Positions 33,601 to 45,699 of a stretch of 64,000 nt of DNA are shown here, piece after piece. The stretch covers positions 115,725 to 179,724 of the forward strand of contig WPDH01000260.1 of the NCBI GenBank assembly GCA_019137255.1, given 5' to 3'. The notes under the pieces were generated by a model. It was not told where the DNA came from. It saw nothing but the letters and a program-made list of their open reading frames with translations, and ran no database searches. Within the stretch, counting starts at the first letter, position 1; each line of letters starts with the position of its first letter. The position numbers and the translations under genes are program-made. The DNA is from Corinectria fuckeliana (taxonomy: Eukaryota; Ascomycota; Sordariomycetes; Hypocreales; Nectriaceae).

Positions 33601-36084
33601 CCCTTCCCCCTTCCTTTTCTCCAGTAGCTAGCATATGACTACTTCGTATCACAACAGGTGAGAATCACCCACCGAGGCCTGCGCAGCCTAAAGAAGACAA
33701 CCATCCATCACCGCAGAATATTCCAACACCCAACCCAAGCGTGCATTGATTTCAAATTTCGATTCCTCTTGGAGAGATCTGCCGCTTGAGTACCAACCCT
33801 TACGTTTCCGCTGGTGAACCCACTACGTAAGTTGTCGCATAGCGGCATGAATCACCCTTACAAGACAGGGCTTTGAATACGATGCAGCAAAACAGCAATC
33901 CGGTTCTCGGAACCAAGCGAATCCGATGACGCCAAACAAAACAAAAAATCCAACAGCGCACTGAACTCATGTTATGCCCGAGGCTTGATAATCTCGAATC
34001 CCACTTTGAGAGACTATACTCCGTAAGGGCTTGCGGGTCACAAGATCCAGTAGGCGAGATCTCGTCGCACGTATGCGCAATCGCGGTTCCATCGCGTACC
34101 GTACGTCGCGCACTCTATCGTCGAGGGGTCGCTCCGCTTCTACCCACGAGATACCATAAACTATGCTACACCGGAGATTGAGAGCCATATGCCCAGTTCG
34201 GCAATTCGGTGACATTGACCACAACTCAGTTAAGATGAGGCATACGCAATTTCTACAAAGTGCTTCGTTCAGCAGGCGAGCTCATTCGACGGTGCATGAG
34301 TACGTGTGTACAAATACTAACCATGGTTAAGCATTAGCTGTATTTGCTCACGTGCGCTTCATTTAAATCCAATATGTGCACATACTCCCAAGACACAAAT
34401 GCGAGGTCACAGCAAAGGCAAATCATGCTAGATATTATCACATCTTTAAGTTGGGTATACTTCGTACCTAGTGAGCATACAGACGGGAAGTCAAATCGGG
34501 TTGAAGCCAAACGTTGAGGACGACGGAAACTGGGGGATTGTCAGATCCATATCTTGCCGAACCCCGTCGAGCTGGCAATAAGACCTCGGGAATAATAATT
34601 CTGGACCAGTTGGCCGCCATCACACCAGATGACAACCTTACTAATCTAGCTCGGCAACTTGGCCACCCGCTGACTGATCCCTTGCGGAAATGATCAGCAG
34701 TCGTACCGCGACTCTCGTGCCAAGCGACAGAACCGACGCGCCAAATTGGCTGCTGAACCGGGGAGCCGGAGACTTGACTGAGTTGAGGGTGGATCAAGGA
34801 GGAGATGAGCAAATAATCTAGGACTCCGAGTTACTATGTACATAGGAGCAGGTACTATGGATACATGCGGCATTGTATGATATGAAGGGACGCAGGCAAT
34901 CCTCTTGGGTAAACCAGCGCACTTGTTTGAGTGCCATCAATATTCGTACTTCGTATGGAAACATGGAAGAGAGAGGGAGAGTCGCATGCGCAGAGCCGGA
35001 GAGGGGAAACAGGGAAGCTGGTTTAGATTGTTCTAGGCCTTCAGAGGACCCCGTTGGCGTCGGCATTACATCATAAGGACGTGCCCAGAAAACCAATATA
35101 GTGGGGGTTTGTGCGGCTGACATCCCAGGCACACAAGCACACTGCCGTCAGGCCTCGCTGTCAGGCAGTGTCCGAACGGACAGTTGTCGGCCGCTTCCCG
35201 CTGCGTCTTGGAACATCAGAATGACGCTAATTGACAATCACCCAAGGTACTACTTCCCTTGATTCGTAGTACAGCCTCATACCTCTTACAGACTGGTAGC
35301 AGCAAGATTTTTCAATCCGTAGGTAGTTTAATCTGATTACAGGGCACCGAAGTGATGTGACTCAACTGCACGCTTTGCTATAGAGAGATACGAATAGAAA
35401 GAATAGGTCGTCGGTGGCTGCATAATGCCATCTAAAAGTAATGATTCTAGCCTCTCAGGGACAAAGAAGCAGGATATCTAGACTGGAGGCTAGAGTGGTA
35501 CGTCAAGGTCCCTTGTCCTGTAACTAAGACATGACAGCGACTCGGTCGGCATTGTGGAGCGTTCTGCTTTCACTAGACACCTATTAGGCATCTTCCAACG
35601 GCGAATCTTTTTTTCTTAGTTCCATCACACTCCCACCTCGCGGTTCATCTACCCATACGCACAGTCGCACACCCACGAGAACGCGCCCTGTATCTAGGGA
35701 GATTCCTGTCTACTGCGCATTCATCGGAGTCGTACAGTCAATCCCAGAGACAGGCGCTACACAACCACTTACCTACCTATCTACTTACCAAGTACCTAAG
35801 TAGTACCTAAGGCTGCTTGTTGGCTGCTGATTAATCAGTCACTCACTCAGTACCTCCCGCCAACCATATCTGGTGGAGCCCTCCGAGTCGTTCTTCAACT
35901 TTCGACTCCGTCGTCGTTCGCTCTTCGCCGCAGCGACGATCTTTCCAATCCGACGAACCCACAGCTGCGAGTCCTGCCTTCGCAGCGCAACGCCAATATA
36001 CGGCTTCCGACATTCACCGTCGAAGGTCTGCCATTCAGCATTCAGTACCCGACGCTCGGCACCGGCCTGAGACCCCCGGCCAAC
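30681..36084. other. 5.4 kb gene-poor interval
   Basis: No gene is supported on either strand. The sequence upstream of the CFEM gene (30700-31400) is purine-rich with overlapping frames. The rest contains many short palindrome-like motifs (GTACGAAGTAC, TACCTA) but no transposon ends that I could pair. A 65-codon frame at 32651-32848 on the minus strand has protein-like character, but I cannot connect it to other exons. Confidence 0.55.
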
Positions 36085-39000
36085 ATGGCCAACATGGCCA
36101 AACCCTCAGGCGAGGACAGCTGGCTCGCCTACCTCGAAGAGACCGTCCGACATGCAACCGATCTCGAGGGGCGCGTCCATACCGTTGAACAATACAAGCG
36201 CGCCGTTGCCGCCGAACCCGGCAGCTTGCGCGTCTGGCTCTCGTACTGCAACTACTTCTGGTCGCTCTGGGAGGCTACACAGGCTCCCGCCAGTGATGGC
36301 TGGGCCGACGAGGACCGCATGCTGGGCCGCGAACTTTTCTCCTTCGGCGCCGCTCTCGATCTGTGGCAGCAGGGCTACGAGGCTATCCAATACCGCCTCA
36401 GCGACAGCCACTTACTCTGGGATCGCTGGGTTTCGCTGGAAATGGAACTGCTATCCACGACGCGCACCCCCGAGGGCGTAAAGCGCATCACCCATCTCTA
36501 CTGCGATCGCTTGCAGACACCTCACATCACCTGGGAAGAGACGTCACAAAACTACTCCAACTTCTTGTCAAATTACAACCCCGATGCCTGGTTGGATTCT
36601 ATGAAGGATATCACCAACAATGCCCAAGAGGTCAAGCGTTTGATCGCTGCTCGCGATCCTTTCGAACTCAAGATCAAGAAGGCTGCCTCTGCCAACGACT
36701 TTGAGGCTGAAAAGGCCGCGTTGACGGAATATTTGGAGTGGGAAATGATCCAGAGCAAACGCAGCAACGACAACCCCAAGATTGGCATCGACCTATGTCG
36801 TGGTCTCTATGCGCGTGCTCTCACCGGCGTTCTCGCCACTGACCAGACCACCTGGTATAGCTATATCGTTTTCCTTTCATCATCCAACTCCGACCTGCAA
36901 GCTCCTGGGAACTTGCTCGATGTTCTCCGCAGGGCGGTCCAGCGCTGCCCTTGGTCGGGGCGCCTGTGGAACCGGTATATCCTCTGCGCCGAAGAAGCCA
37001 AGCTTCCGTTCGCCGAAATCGAATCCATCAAGCACACTGCGACCAGTGAGGGTCAGCTTATCAGTGACGGAATGGAAGGCATGATTGAAATGTATGCGGC
37101 ATGGTGCGGCTTTCTGAAGCGGACTGCCACCGACGCTACCGCAACGGACGAGTCTGTTGATCTCGCTGATGTCGGCCTGAGCGCAGCCCTTGAGGACGTC
37201 ACTGTCATTGGCCGAAGGCTCTACGGAAAAGACTTTCAAGGCGATCCCAAGTATCGGCTCGAACGGATTTACATCCAGTACCTAACAGAGAAGAAGGGCG
37301 CCATCGACGAAGCCAGGGCACAGTGGAACAAATTAGCTGCCCTGCAGATCCATGCAAACAGCCATGACTTTTGGTTCAGATATTATATGTGGGAGATGCT
37401 GATCTTCTCCTCAGCGGGCGCTCAAGACACCCGGAGCCCCACGCCTTCGTCTACCGGCGCCAGCTTCCGAACCCCGTCAATGGCGACTGCTGTCCTCGTC
37501 CGTGCTGTCACAAGGAAGACCGTGGATTGGCCAGAAAAGGTTCTGGAGGTTTACATGCAACACTGCAATGACTACGAGCCGCCAATCTCGGTGAGGAAGG
37601 CGGCTGATCGAGTGCACAGGACCGAAGAGGGAATCAAGAAACGACGGAAACGTGAAATGGAGGAAAAGGCTGCCGAGTACGACGCATATTACTGTGCGCA
37701 GGAAGCACAGCTCGCAGCTCAGGAGGCAGACCAACCCCAGGGCTCCAAGCGGAAGAGGGAATCTCCTGCGCCTGCCCAAGCCGAAACTAGCAGTGCTAGC
37801 AAACGGCAGAAGGGAGAGGTTAACGACACCGAATCTCGGACCTCTACCACACAGGAGCCCAAGAGAGACCGAGAAAACTCAACAATCCTAGTGACCAATC
37901 TGCCCAAGGAGGTTCTCCAGACAAAGGTTCGACAATACTTCAAAGACTACGGACACATCAAGAACATCACGGCTCTGGTACAGGAAAGCAATGGTAGCTC
38001 TTCAACAGCTCTCATCGAATTCAGCACTCCTGAAGAGGCCCAGTCTGCCTTGCTCCGAGATGGCAAGTACTTTGAGCAATCGCAGCTCAGTGTTCAATCA
38101 GGGCATGACCTAACTGTCTATGTCGCCAACTTCCCGCCTGTTGCTGATCAAAAATTCATTCGCGATCTATTCGAGGACTGTGGGGAGATCCTCAGTATCC
38201 GCTGGCCGAATCTCAAAGCTAATACTCGTCGTCGGTTCTGCTACATATCGTTTCGTGATAGGGACGCGTCAGCCAAAGCAGTTCAGAAAGACGGCACTAT
38301 CCTCGACGACAAGTACAAGCTGTTGGCCAAGTACTCTGACCCAGCTCATAAACAGTCGCGTGAAGGAGCTCTTGCGGCAGGCCGAGAAATTCACATTAAT
38401 AACCTTGACCGAGCAGTTACTGAAGTCGACCTCAGAAAAGTCTTCTCCCAGTATGGAAAAATCACCAGGGTCAACGTGCCGCTGACTTTGGGGGGCAGCA
38501 ACCGAGGCTTCGCCTACATGGACTTTGCGACCAAGGAGGAAGCAGAGAAGGCAGCGGCAGAGACGAACAACACCAAGTTCCGCAGGAACATTCTCGAGGT
38601 CGCCATCTCGAAGGATACCAAGTTCAAACCCTCAGCCAGGATAGTCGCCACTGAGCGCGAGTCGGCCTCTCCCGCACCTGATTCTACCCGCGACCATGAA
38701 GGAGACGAGACAATACGTGATGCTCCAAACGGCAACGACAACAAGCCTACCGCCACCGACGTCTCGGAACGCACCATTGCGCTGATGGGTCTCCCGGATA
38801 CAGTGAACGATGCTCGCGTGCTAGCTCTTGTCGAGCCCATGGGCTCTATCGTCCAATTAATCCTACAACCTATGCATGGCGGCGCCAAAATCGAATTCAA
38901 AGACGCTGCCAACGCCGGAAAGGCGGCCCTCCAGCTCAACGGTATGGAGTTTGAGGGACATAAGCTGCGCACCGGCTCTGTCGACGATTTGCGACATGCC

Positions 39001-39393
39001 AAGGCCGAGCGGCGTGAGGACAGTATTGTCTATGGATCCAAGGGCCCGGCGTCCAAGGGTACCACGTCAAAGGCGAAGGGTACAGCGTCCAAGGGCCTGA
39101 TGCCTCCGCCAACAACTATCCGCCGACCCGCTCTCGCCGGACCTCGTCCCCGCCGTGGGCTGGGTGTACCCAGGCACGCTGCTCCCCCTGCATCACAGAA
39201 CGGCACGGAAGCCAACGGGACGTCGACGACGAAGAAGAGCAACTCTGATTTCAGGGCCATGTTCCTTACTAGTGAGGCAAAGGATGAGGCCGTTGAAGAA
39301 AGCGAGGAGAAAGCAGTGGAACCAAGCAAGGGCCAAGCCACGGAGTCAGGCAAGGGCCAAATTGATGAGCACGGAAAGAATGGGGAAACATAG
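36085..39393 (+). CDS. PRP24: U4/U6 snRNA-associated splicing factor Prp24/SART3-like
   Basis: Single exon of 1102 codons. The N-terminal half is helical HAT repeats typical of SART3 (for example AQWNKLAALQIHANSHDFWFRY). A basic, Lys/Glu-rich segment around residues 510-590 looks like a nuclear targeting region. Four RRM domains follow at about 597, 675, 767 and 895, with RNP motifs such as NRGFAYMDFA. Near the C-terminus (about residue 1049) is KKSNSDFRAMFL, the Lsm2-8-binding motif of Prp24/SART3. The protein anneals U4 to U6 snRNA during spliceosome recycling. Fungal proteins of this type keep the HAT region that yeast Prp24 lost. A second Met four codons downstream is an alternative start. 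The tail holds repeated KGQ segments. Confidence 0.92.
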   Translation: MANMAKPSGEDSWLAYLEETVRHATDLEGRVHTVEQYKRAVAAEPGSLRVWLSYCNYFWSLWEATQAPASDGWADEDRMLGRELFSFGAALDLWQQGYEAIQYRLSDSHLLWDRWVSLEMELLSTTRTPEGVKRITHLYCDRLQTPHITWEETSQNYSNFLSNYNPDAWLDSMKDITNNAQEVKRLIAARDPFELKIKKAASANDFEAEKAALTEYLEWEMIQSKRSNDNPKIGIDLCRGLYARALTGVLATDQTTWYSYIVFLSSSNSDLQAPGNLLDVLRRAVQRCPWSGRLWNRYILCAEEAKLPFAEIESIKHTATSEGQLISDGMEGMIEMYAAWCGFLKRTATDATATDESVDLADVGLSAALEDVTVIGRRLYGKDFQGDPKYRLERIYIQYLTEKKGAIDEARAQWNKLAALQIHANSHDFWFRYYMWEMLIFSSAGAQDTRSPTPSSTGASFRTPSMATAVLVRAVTRKTVDWPEKVLEVYMQHCNDYEPPISVRKAADRVHRTEEGIKKRRKREMEEKAAEYDAYYCAQEAQLAAQEADQPQGSKRKRESPAPAQAETSSASKRQKGEVNDTESRTSTTQEPKRDRENSTILVTNLPKEVLQTKVRQYFKDYGHIKNITALVQESNGSSSTALIEFSTPEEAQSALLRDGKYFEQSQLSVQSGHDLTVYVANFPPVADQKFIRDLFEDCGEILSIRWPNLKANTRRRFCYISFRDRDASAKAVQKDGTILDDKYKLLAKYSDPAHKQSREGALAAGREIHINNLDRAVTEVDLRKVFSQYGKITRVNVPLTLGGSNRGFAYMDFATKEEAEKAAAETNNTKFRRNILEVAISKDTKFKPSARIVATERESASPAPDSTRDHEGDETIRDAPNGNDNKPTATDVSERTIALMGLPDTVNDARVLALVEPMGSIVQLILQPMHGGAKIEFKDAANAGKAALQLNGMEFEGHKLRTGSVDDLRHAKAERREDSIVYGSKGPASKGTTSKAKGTASKGLMPPPTTIRRPALAGPRPRRGLGVPRHAAPPASQNGTEANGTSTTKKSNSDFRAMFLTSEAKDEAVEESEEKAVEPSKGQATESGKGQIDEHGKNGET

Positions 39394-39975
39394 ATGTTGT
39401 TGATCTCTGCCTTTTTTCAGAGTCATACGGTGTAGCATTATTGGCGTAACATGAGGGCGCAATATCCACAAAGCTGGAACGACAAGGGCATGTACGAGTA
39501 GAATCAACTTTAGGGAACTCTTGTTCATTTTCCCCATTTCCTTTGGGGGCTTTTAGAGTAAGCAGTCTATCAATCGTCGGTTGATTGCACAAAGGGTACC
39601 CGTGCCATGACATCTCGGGCTAGTTACCGTGGCACGTCTCGAGGTAGGATAAAAATAGGGCTCGTCATCTGAGAGAGTAAAGAGCAGTGTAGAAAAATGG
39701 ACAAGGTGTGCTCATCTCGAGAAGCACATAGGCCGACAACCTGGCACAAGGACTTTCCGCTCATCAAGTCCTTAAAACGTTCTTCGCTATGAGCCATGTA
39801 TGGGACGCGCTGGCTGGCGCTGCGATCACACCTCCATATACCTTGCGCAGTCATGTACAGCGTATCCCGCAAGGGTTGAGTCGCCCGTCTATATATCCTT
39901 TTATGCGCATCCCAGCGTCCCAAGATGTTCTAGTAGTCTTGCTGAGATCCGGCCATTTAAACTCCATCCGATCCT
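39394..39975. other. Convergent intergenic region, no supported gene
   Basis: 3' flanks of the PRP24-like gene (plus) and the DEAH helicase gene (minus). Confidence 0.6.
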
Positions 39976-42900
39976 TTACGTCTTGACCACCGTCCCGGCA
40001 GCCTGCCTGTCTTCCCCAAAGTCCTGCGTGAAAAGCTTCTGCCACACGTCCAGCCACTTCTGCTGCTGTGCCGTCGGCAGCTTGCCCGGCTGCTTGAAGG
40101 ATCGGGTGAGCAGTTCTCGTAGTCGTGTCCGAAGAACCTTGATCACAAGCATCGTTTTCCAGTCTGGTACTGCAAAGCGGCCTCGGTTTCCGTCCAGAAC
40201 GATTACCCCAGAGTACATCTACAGCGGTGATAGGTCAGAAAGTAGCTCCTTATAGTAGAAAAGGAGAGGAAAAGGAAACTTACATCGCAGCGTACATCGC
40301 CACAAAGCAGGGCGATAGCAAAGGGATCCGTCGCGGTGGCCTCGTGGGCGTGGTAGACTCTGTATTCTATCATCAGTATAAAGGTTGGGGGCCAAGTGAG
40401 CAAGGGGAACCTACGTTTTCGACTGCATGATGTGGTAGTAGGACAGATACTTGATGTCGCGAGTGTTACGGTTGACTGAAGATGGGTGAAGGCTGATAGA
40501 CTGGTTGGTCCCAATGTTTCGCAACCCTTTGCTGCCTGGGGAATCTCGAACAAGAATTTTCGGGTAGAAACTCCAGGCTATGACTGAAGCAGAAATTATG
40601 TCATTATCGCTGTTCAGGTTGACTCTGGTCGGCATCTCAAAGAACTGCTGTTGCCTCCGACCACGGCCACTAGAAAATCGGAGTCGCGACAGCGTCCGAC
40701 GCTCTTCCTCGGTTAGGGAAAGGAATCCTGAATCGGCTAAAGACGTAAGGAGTTGGCCCTTGAGATCCTCAATGTTGGCCAGAGTCTGCTGGCTCAGGAA
40801 GTTCTTGCGGCAAAACTGAAATTCCTTTCCGGAACCGCCCGCGGACTGGCATACTCGCTTCCAAGCCAGGTAGGCGTTATAGATGGTGAGCAAGTCTGAG
40901 TCTCCTCGACGGAACAGCATCCGAGCATTGTCGGCCTGCGTCCTTTGCCCAAAGGGCGCAGAAAAAGGCGACTTGGAGGACAAAATTGCGGCGACGGTAA
41001 TAGCGACATCTAAGCACTTGAAAACCACACCAAGCAGAATCAGCTTTCCTAGGAAGACATCGAGGGGTAACCGGGCCAGTTGATGTCCGAGGGGTGTCAG
41101 CTCTTCGGCAGCTGTCAAGGCGCGAACGTCTACCAGTGCGTCAATGGCGCGGCGCATGTTCTTTGCCGAAGGCGGATCCAGAGCGCTGCCAAGAGTATCC
41201 TCGATGCCTCCAATCTTACAAATCTTGACTCGAATGGCCAAGTCCTGCAGCGAAAGGCGAAGCATTTCTGGAGTCTGTTGGTCGCTCATCAGACTGTCGT
41301 GACGGTACTTGGTGAACATGTGGAAGCAAAGGCCTTCCTGGACTCGGCCAGCACGTCCTCTCCTCTGCTTGGCATTCGCCCGGGAGATGAAGGTGTCGAT
41401 AAGACGCGAGAGTTGGCGTCGTTCGTCAAATCGCATCTCTCGATGCTTGCCAGTGTCAATGACACAGGTGACATCGGGGATAGTGATACCCGTCTCAGCG
41501 ATGTTGGTGGCGATGACAATCTTCCGCATCCCAGTAGGGGGGATTAAGAAAGCCGATTCTTGGTCCTCGGTCGCAATACTCGAATGAAGAGGATAGACCA
41601 ACCACTCTTTCTGAAATCGAGGATCTCCGAGCAACGAGTCATTCAAGGTGCGAATTTCGGCAATTCCCGGCAAAAACACTAGGATTGCTTTGCTGTACGG
41701 TCGCAAGTTGTCATCCGTAGCAATACGGGCGATCAGTTGCACAATCAAGTCAAAGTCGATTCGGTACTCGTCAAATTGAGCGAGTGACGCTCGAGTCTTG
41801 GGCGAGTACCCAGCAAGGCTCTTCGAGATATCGCTTTTCGGGCCCTCTGACTCACTCTCGGCTAGGTCGTCGTCGAGATCGATCATCTTGTCATTCGGTG
41901 TGGTACCCGCCATGTATCCGGTGAGCTCAATGGCATCTTCGAGATATCGGACCTGCACCGGGAACGTCCGCCCTGGGACGTTGAGAACAGGCGCGCCATC
42001 AAGATAGGCCGAGAAGCGCTCCGCATCTACTGTGGCAGACATGAGAATGACCTTCAGGTCTCGACGCCGCTTCAAGAGGTTCTTCAAGACAATCAGCAGA
42101 AAATCGCTGTCGATGGAACGTTCGTGGACTTCGTCAAGAACCAAGTGTGTAACCTCTTGAAGGTCGTTAGATCCCTCCAGCATCCTCATGACGATACCCG
42201 TTGTTGCGTACACTAGCCTAGTCTCTCGGGAAGTACTGGCTTCTAGTCGAATAGAGTAGCCCACAAGCGATCTGTTGGTGCCTAGTTCGTTCCTATTCTC
42301 TCCAAGCTCCTCGCTTACGCGGCGAGCGAGAGAAATAGCAGAGATACGCCGGGGCTCCGTACAAAACACCTTGCAAGGCTTTCCCTGGGAGAGCTGGTGC
42401 TCCAACAAGAAGGACGGTACTTGTGTGCTTTTTCCACTATGGCATTGTGAGTATTTGTTTAAAATACAGACAGGGGGGTGTGGCCGTACCATCCAGTCTC
42501 ACCACAAACAATGACGACTTGGTTTTCGTCGACGGCGTTCAGCACTTGCTGTTTGTAATGCCACATGGGTAGTTGCATCCGTGATTGCTAGCAGTATGTC
42601 AGCTCTATGAACACCTGCAGGTTAGGGCCTTGCTTGCGTACCAACATGGTCTTATACTTGCGCGAGCTAGATTTGTCTGCCCAAATATTTTGGTAGTACT
42701 CCGCGTTACCAGCACCTTGCCTAGCACGGTCCTGGCTGGCATCGTCACCGGGTTCGTGCAAATTCTTTGCTGCACCTCGACCTCTGAATGCTCCCTGGAG
42801 GATAACGCCATCTTCAAGCTCTTGATCATGTCTTTCACGGACAAGAGCCCTCAAATCCTTGACTACAACTCGGTCTTGGGCATCAATCTGATTTTTTCTT

Positions 42901-44769
42901 GCTTCAGCGAGTTCGGACCAGAGGTCTCGCCAGGCAGCGGGAAGCCTAATGCCAACCTTCTCTTCCTTAGGGTTGCCGCTGAAAGTATAGTATAAGGCCG
43001 CAGTGGCGATGTAGGCTTCGGATTGCTTAGTATCTGGCGTGGCTATGCCAATCATGGTGAAGGTGAAGTGATACGGGTCAGTAATTATCTCCACCTCAGA
43101 AAGTGTGGCAGGCTGAGGTTGCTCCTGGGGCTTTGTCCAAAAGATATCGACCGAATGGCGATTGGCGAAGGCGGCATCCGACACAATGATGAAGGAGACC
43201 TTCGCGGATGCATCCCTAAACGTCTTAGTGCACCACTCGAGTTTGATGTTTATGATGAGGAAGCCGAAGCCTTACCTTGAACGACAGGCCTCCTCTAGAG
43301 CTCTCCTGGGACTGAACCCTGTCCACTTCCCATAATCCTTTATTAGGATCTTGGTGCCATCCGCGGAATTGATAACAGTCCGAGTCTCTCCTGTGCTGGC
43401 ATCAACTTCATTTTGCGGCAAAGACGCAAATAGTCCGCCGATGTCGTCGTCGTCATCGCTGGCCTCAGCCAATATCTCGGCCGTGATGCGTTCCGCTTCG
43501 TCACTGACGCCGTCACCTGTAGTCTTCTCCGAGACAGGCTCCTCTGGTGCAGAGTCTTCGATATTACTCCGGGTCTCCTTCTTGATCGAGGCCAACTGCT
43601 TCTCCAAGACAATTCTTTGAGCTCTCCATTTTTGATCAGCGACAAACTTGTCGAAAAGGACATCGCTTTCGATTTTGTTGATCTTGGCTTCGAGTTTGGC
43701 CGCAGCGAGCTCGTCGTCGGCATCGGCTACCTTCGAATAACCCAACTCAGTACCGCCACGCTCTATTTCTAGAAGTTTGGTCTTTGCTTCCAAATATTTC
43801 GATTCAAGCTCGTCTGCTTCAATATCACTGTCGCACGTAACCACCAGCTTCTTCACCGAAGATGGCATCTTGGTTGCCGGGGTAGTGGACCCTCCTGCCT
43901 TGGTTTTGCGACCGTTACGAGAGTCAAAATGGCGAGGTGTATTGGAACGTGTAGGAGTCGGCGAATCTTGGGGAGTATCTGTGGCACAATTAGAATCGTA
44001 GGATACTATAATAGGAGCGGTGAAGCAAACCAGTCGTGCTCTTGGGCATTTGCTTAGGCTTGTTGTCGTAAGCCGGAAGTTCATCCGGGGGGCATTCCCG
44101 GGCGAGCCAGTCCAGTGCCTCCTCAAGTCCCCAGATAGAGTCTCTAGCGGTTGACGAGATATTGGGGGAGATATCCAAAATGTACCGGGTTACCGCTGCG
44201 ACTCGCTCTTGCGGAAATTCGGCGGCGGAAAGTGTTTGCTGCAAGGTCCATAGTCGAATAACCATCTCTTCCTCCGGGGCCATCCTGCCAGCGCCAGAAC
44301 TGTCAGAGGAGGCCAAGCTCGACGCGGCGAAGCGGGTTTCAGCCTGGATCAGGTTGAGGACATGATCCATAAGCTCCTGGGGCAGCCATTTGTAGCTGTT
44401 GACGGAGTCGGCTTGGCTGCGAAGCAGACGACGGTCAGTCTCCAACCTTGCACGCTGGCGTTGAGCATCTCGCTTGGTCTTCTGGGCGTGTTTCTCGACT
44501 AGAAGCTGCAGTTCGGATTCCTCGAGCTGCCTCTCGAACTCTTCCGGGGTCAATTCTTTGTCCTTGGACGCGGGTTTGGCGTTGGCATCACCGGACGCGG
44601 CGGTCGATGGTGGGGCATTACTCTGAGATAATGGAGGGGCACCTTGACCTTTGGCAGTAGCTGTTTCTGGCTCAACGACCTCGGGCCTGGGCTTGGAGGC
44701 GATGGACGTGGTTGCGAAGCCTCGAGCCGGGTTCGCAGCGGGCTTCTTCTTTTTCTTTGCGCCAGCCAT
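39976..44769 (-). CDS. DEAH-box RNA helicase, DHX29/YLR419W type
   Basis: Seven exons on the minus strand, 44031-44769, 43276-43978, 42642-43215, 42490-42587, 40415-42436, 40284-40359 and 39976-40218 (introns 52-65 bp), give 1484 residues. After a Lys-rich start (MAGAKKKKK) comes a UBA-like helical region (GLEEALDWLARE), acidic linkers, and the RLPAAWRDLW segment. The helicase core follows: motif I GETGCGKST (near 705, split by an intron inside its Cys codon), motif II DEVH, motif III SAT, motif V ATNIAETGITIPDV and motif VI QRRGRAGR, then the winged-helix, ratchet and OB domains. Length and order fit fungal YLR419W and animal DHX29/DHX57, helicases that act on the ribosome in scanning or quality control. 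The acceptor at 40360 (ATACAG), not the AG seven bases upstream, keeps KTVYHAHEATATDPF in frame. Divergent from GCN1. Confidence 0.88.
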
Positions 44770-45699
44770 TGGCGGCGGAAGTCGGTAACGTGACGAGGGG
44801 AGAAAGGTCGATGATGATGTTTGCTGTTGGAGGTGACGGCTAGCGAATAATTTAGGTAGGTCCCTAGTCTCTGTGGGCGGCGAGATGCGCTGTGGGCCAA
44901 GATTTCGCAGTGAAGGATACTTGGATACGAGGGGGGGGGGAGTGGATGCTGTGACGCAACAGCTGGCGAGACCAGATTTGTGCTAGTACCTAGTTTGCTA
45001 GTCTAGGTCTATTCGTACTGTTGGATCCCTCGGGGCCTTCAGGTCATGAACCGAACGCAGGGAGCGGTCCCAGTGTTTTGGTCGGCGACTGAGTCAGACC
45101 GAGTACCCAGGCACAAGGTAGATGAGGCCTAAGGATTTAGAGCCCGTCTTTAGAATTAGAGGCACACGAGGTGGGTAGGAGGCAGAGTTGGGCGAGGGAA
45201 TCGCCGTTGCGTGTAAAGGGAGCAAACGGCCGGACAGAGAAGTGCTTGTTCTCAGGTGGCTTATGTACCTACCTAGTAGATGAGCTACTGCTTGGTGTCT
45301 GTAACCTAAACTTATCTATATGGACACCGATTAGTGAAGCTAAGAGCTAGTTTCCAGCGGTTGAAGCCCTCCATTCCAGCCCTGAAAGCTTCAGGTTCAA
45401 GCGGTGAAACGGGGTCAAAATCCGCCGTAGCCCGCAACGCACCACCTAGACTGCCAACACTACCAACAACCGAAGCCCCGCCGTCAACGGGGGGCCTACG
45501 TGGGGTCAGCCCATCTCGACAATTCTCTCCATTTCGACAGCGACAGAAATATCTACGACTTTGTTGCCCGAAAACATCGTCAACAACCTCCTCCTTCCCC
45601 CCCGCGAAACGACAAGCCGCGCCAACACCGCCCCACGTTGCGAGCTCTGGTAGCCCCAGATGATTTCTTCGTCCCAGGTTCCCGCGTCCGATCTCCAAA
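44770..45699. promoter_or_regulatory. Shared upstream region of the DEAH helicase and GCN1 genes
   Basis: 930 bp between two divergent translation-related genes, with TAGGTA/TACCTA motifs (44850-44870, 45260-45280) and a G run. Frames within 45312-45760 overlap on opposite strands and probably represent the GCN1 5' UTR. No specific factor site is certain. Confidence 0.4.
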
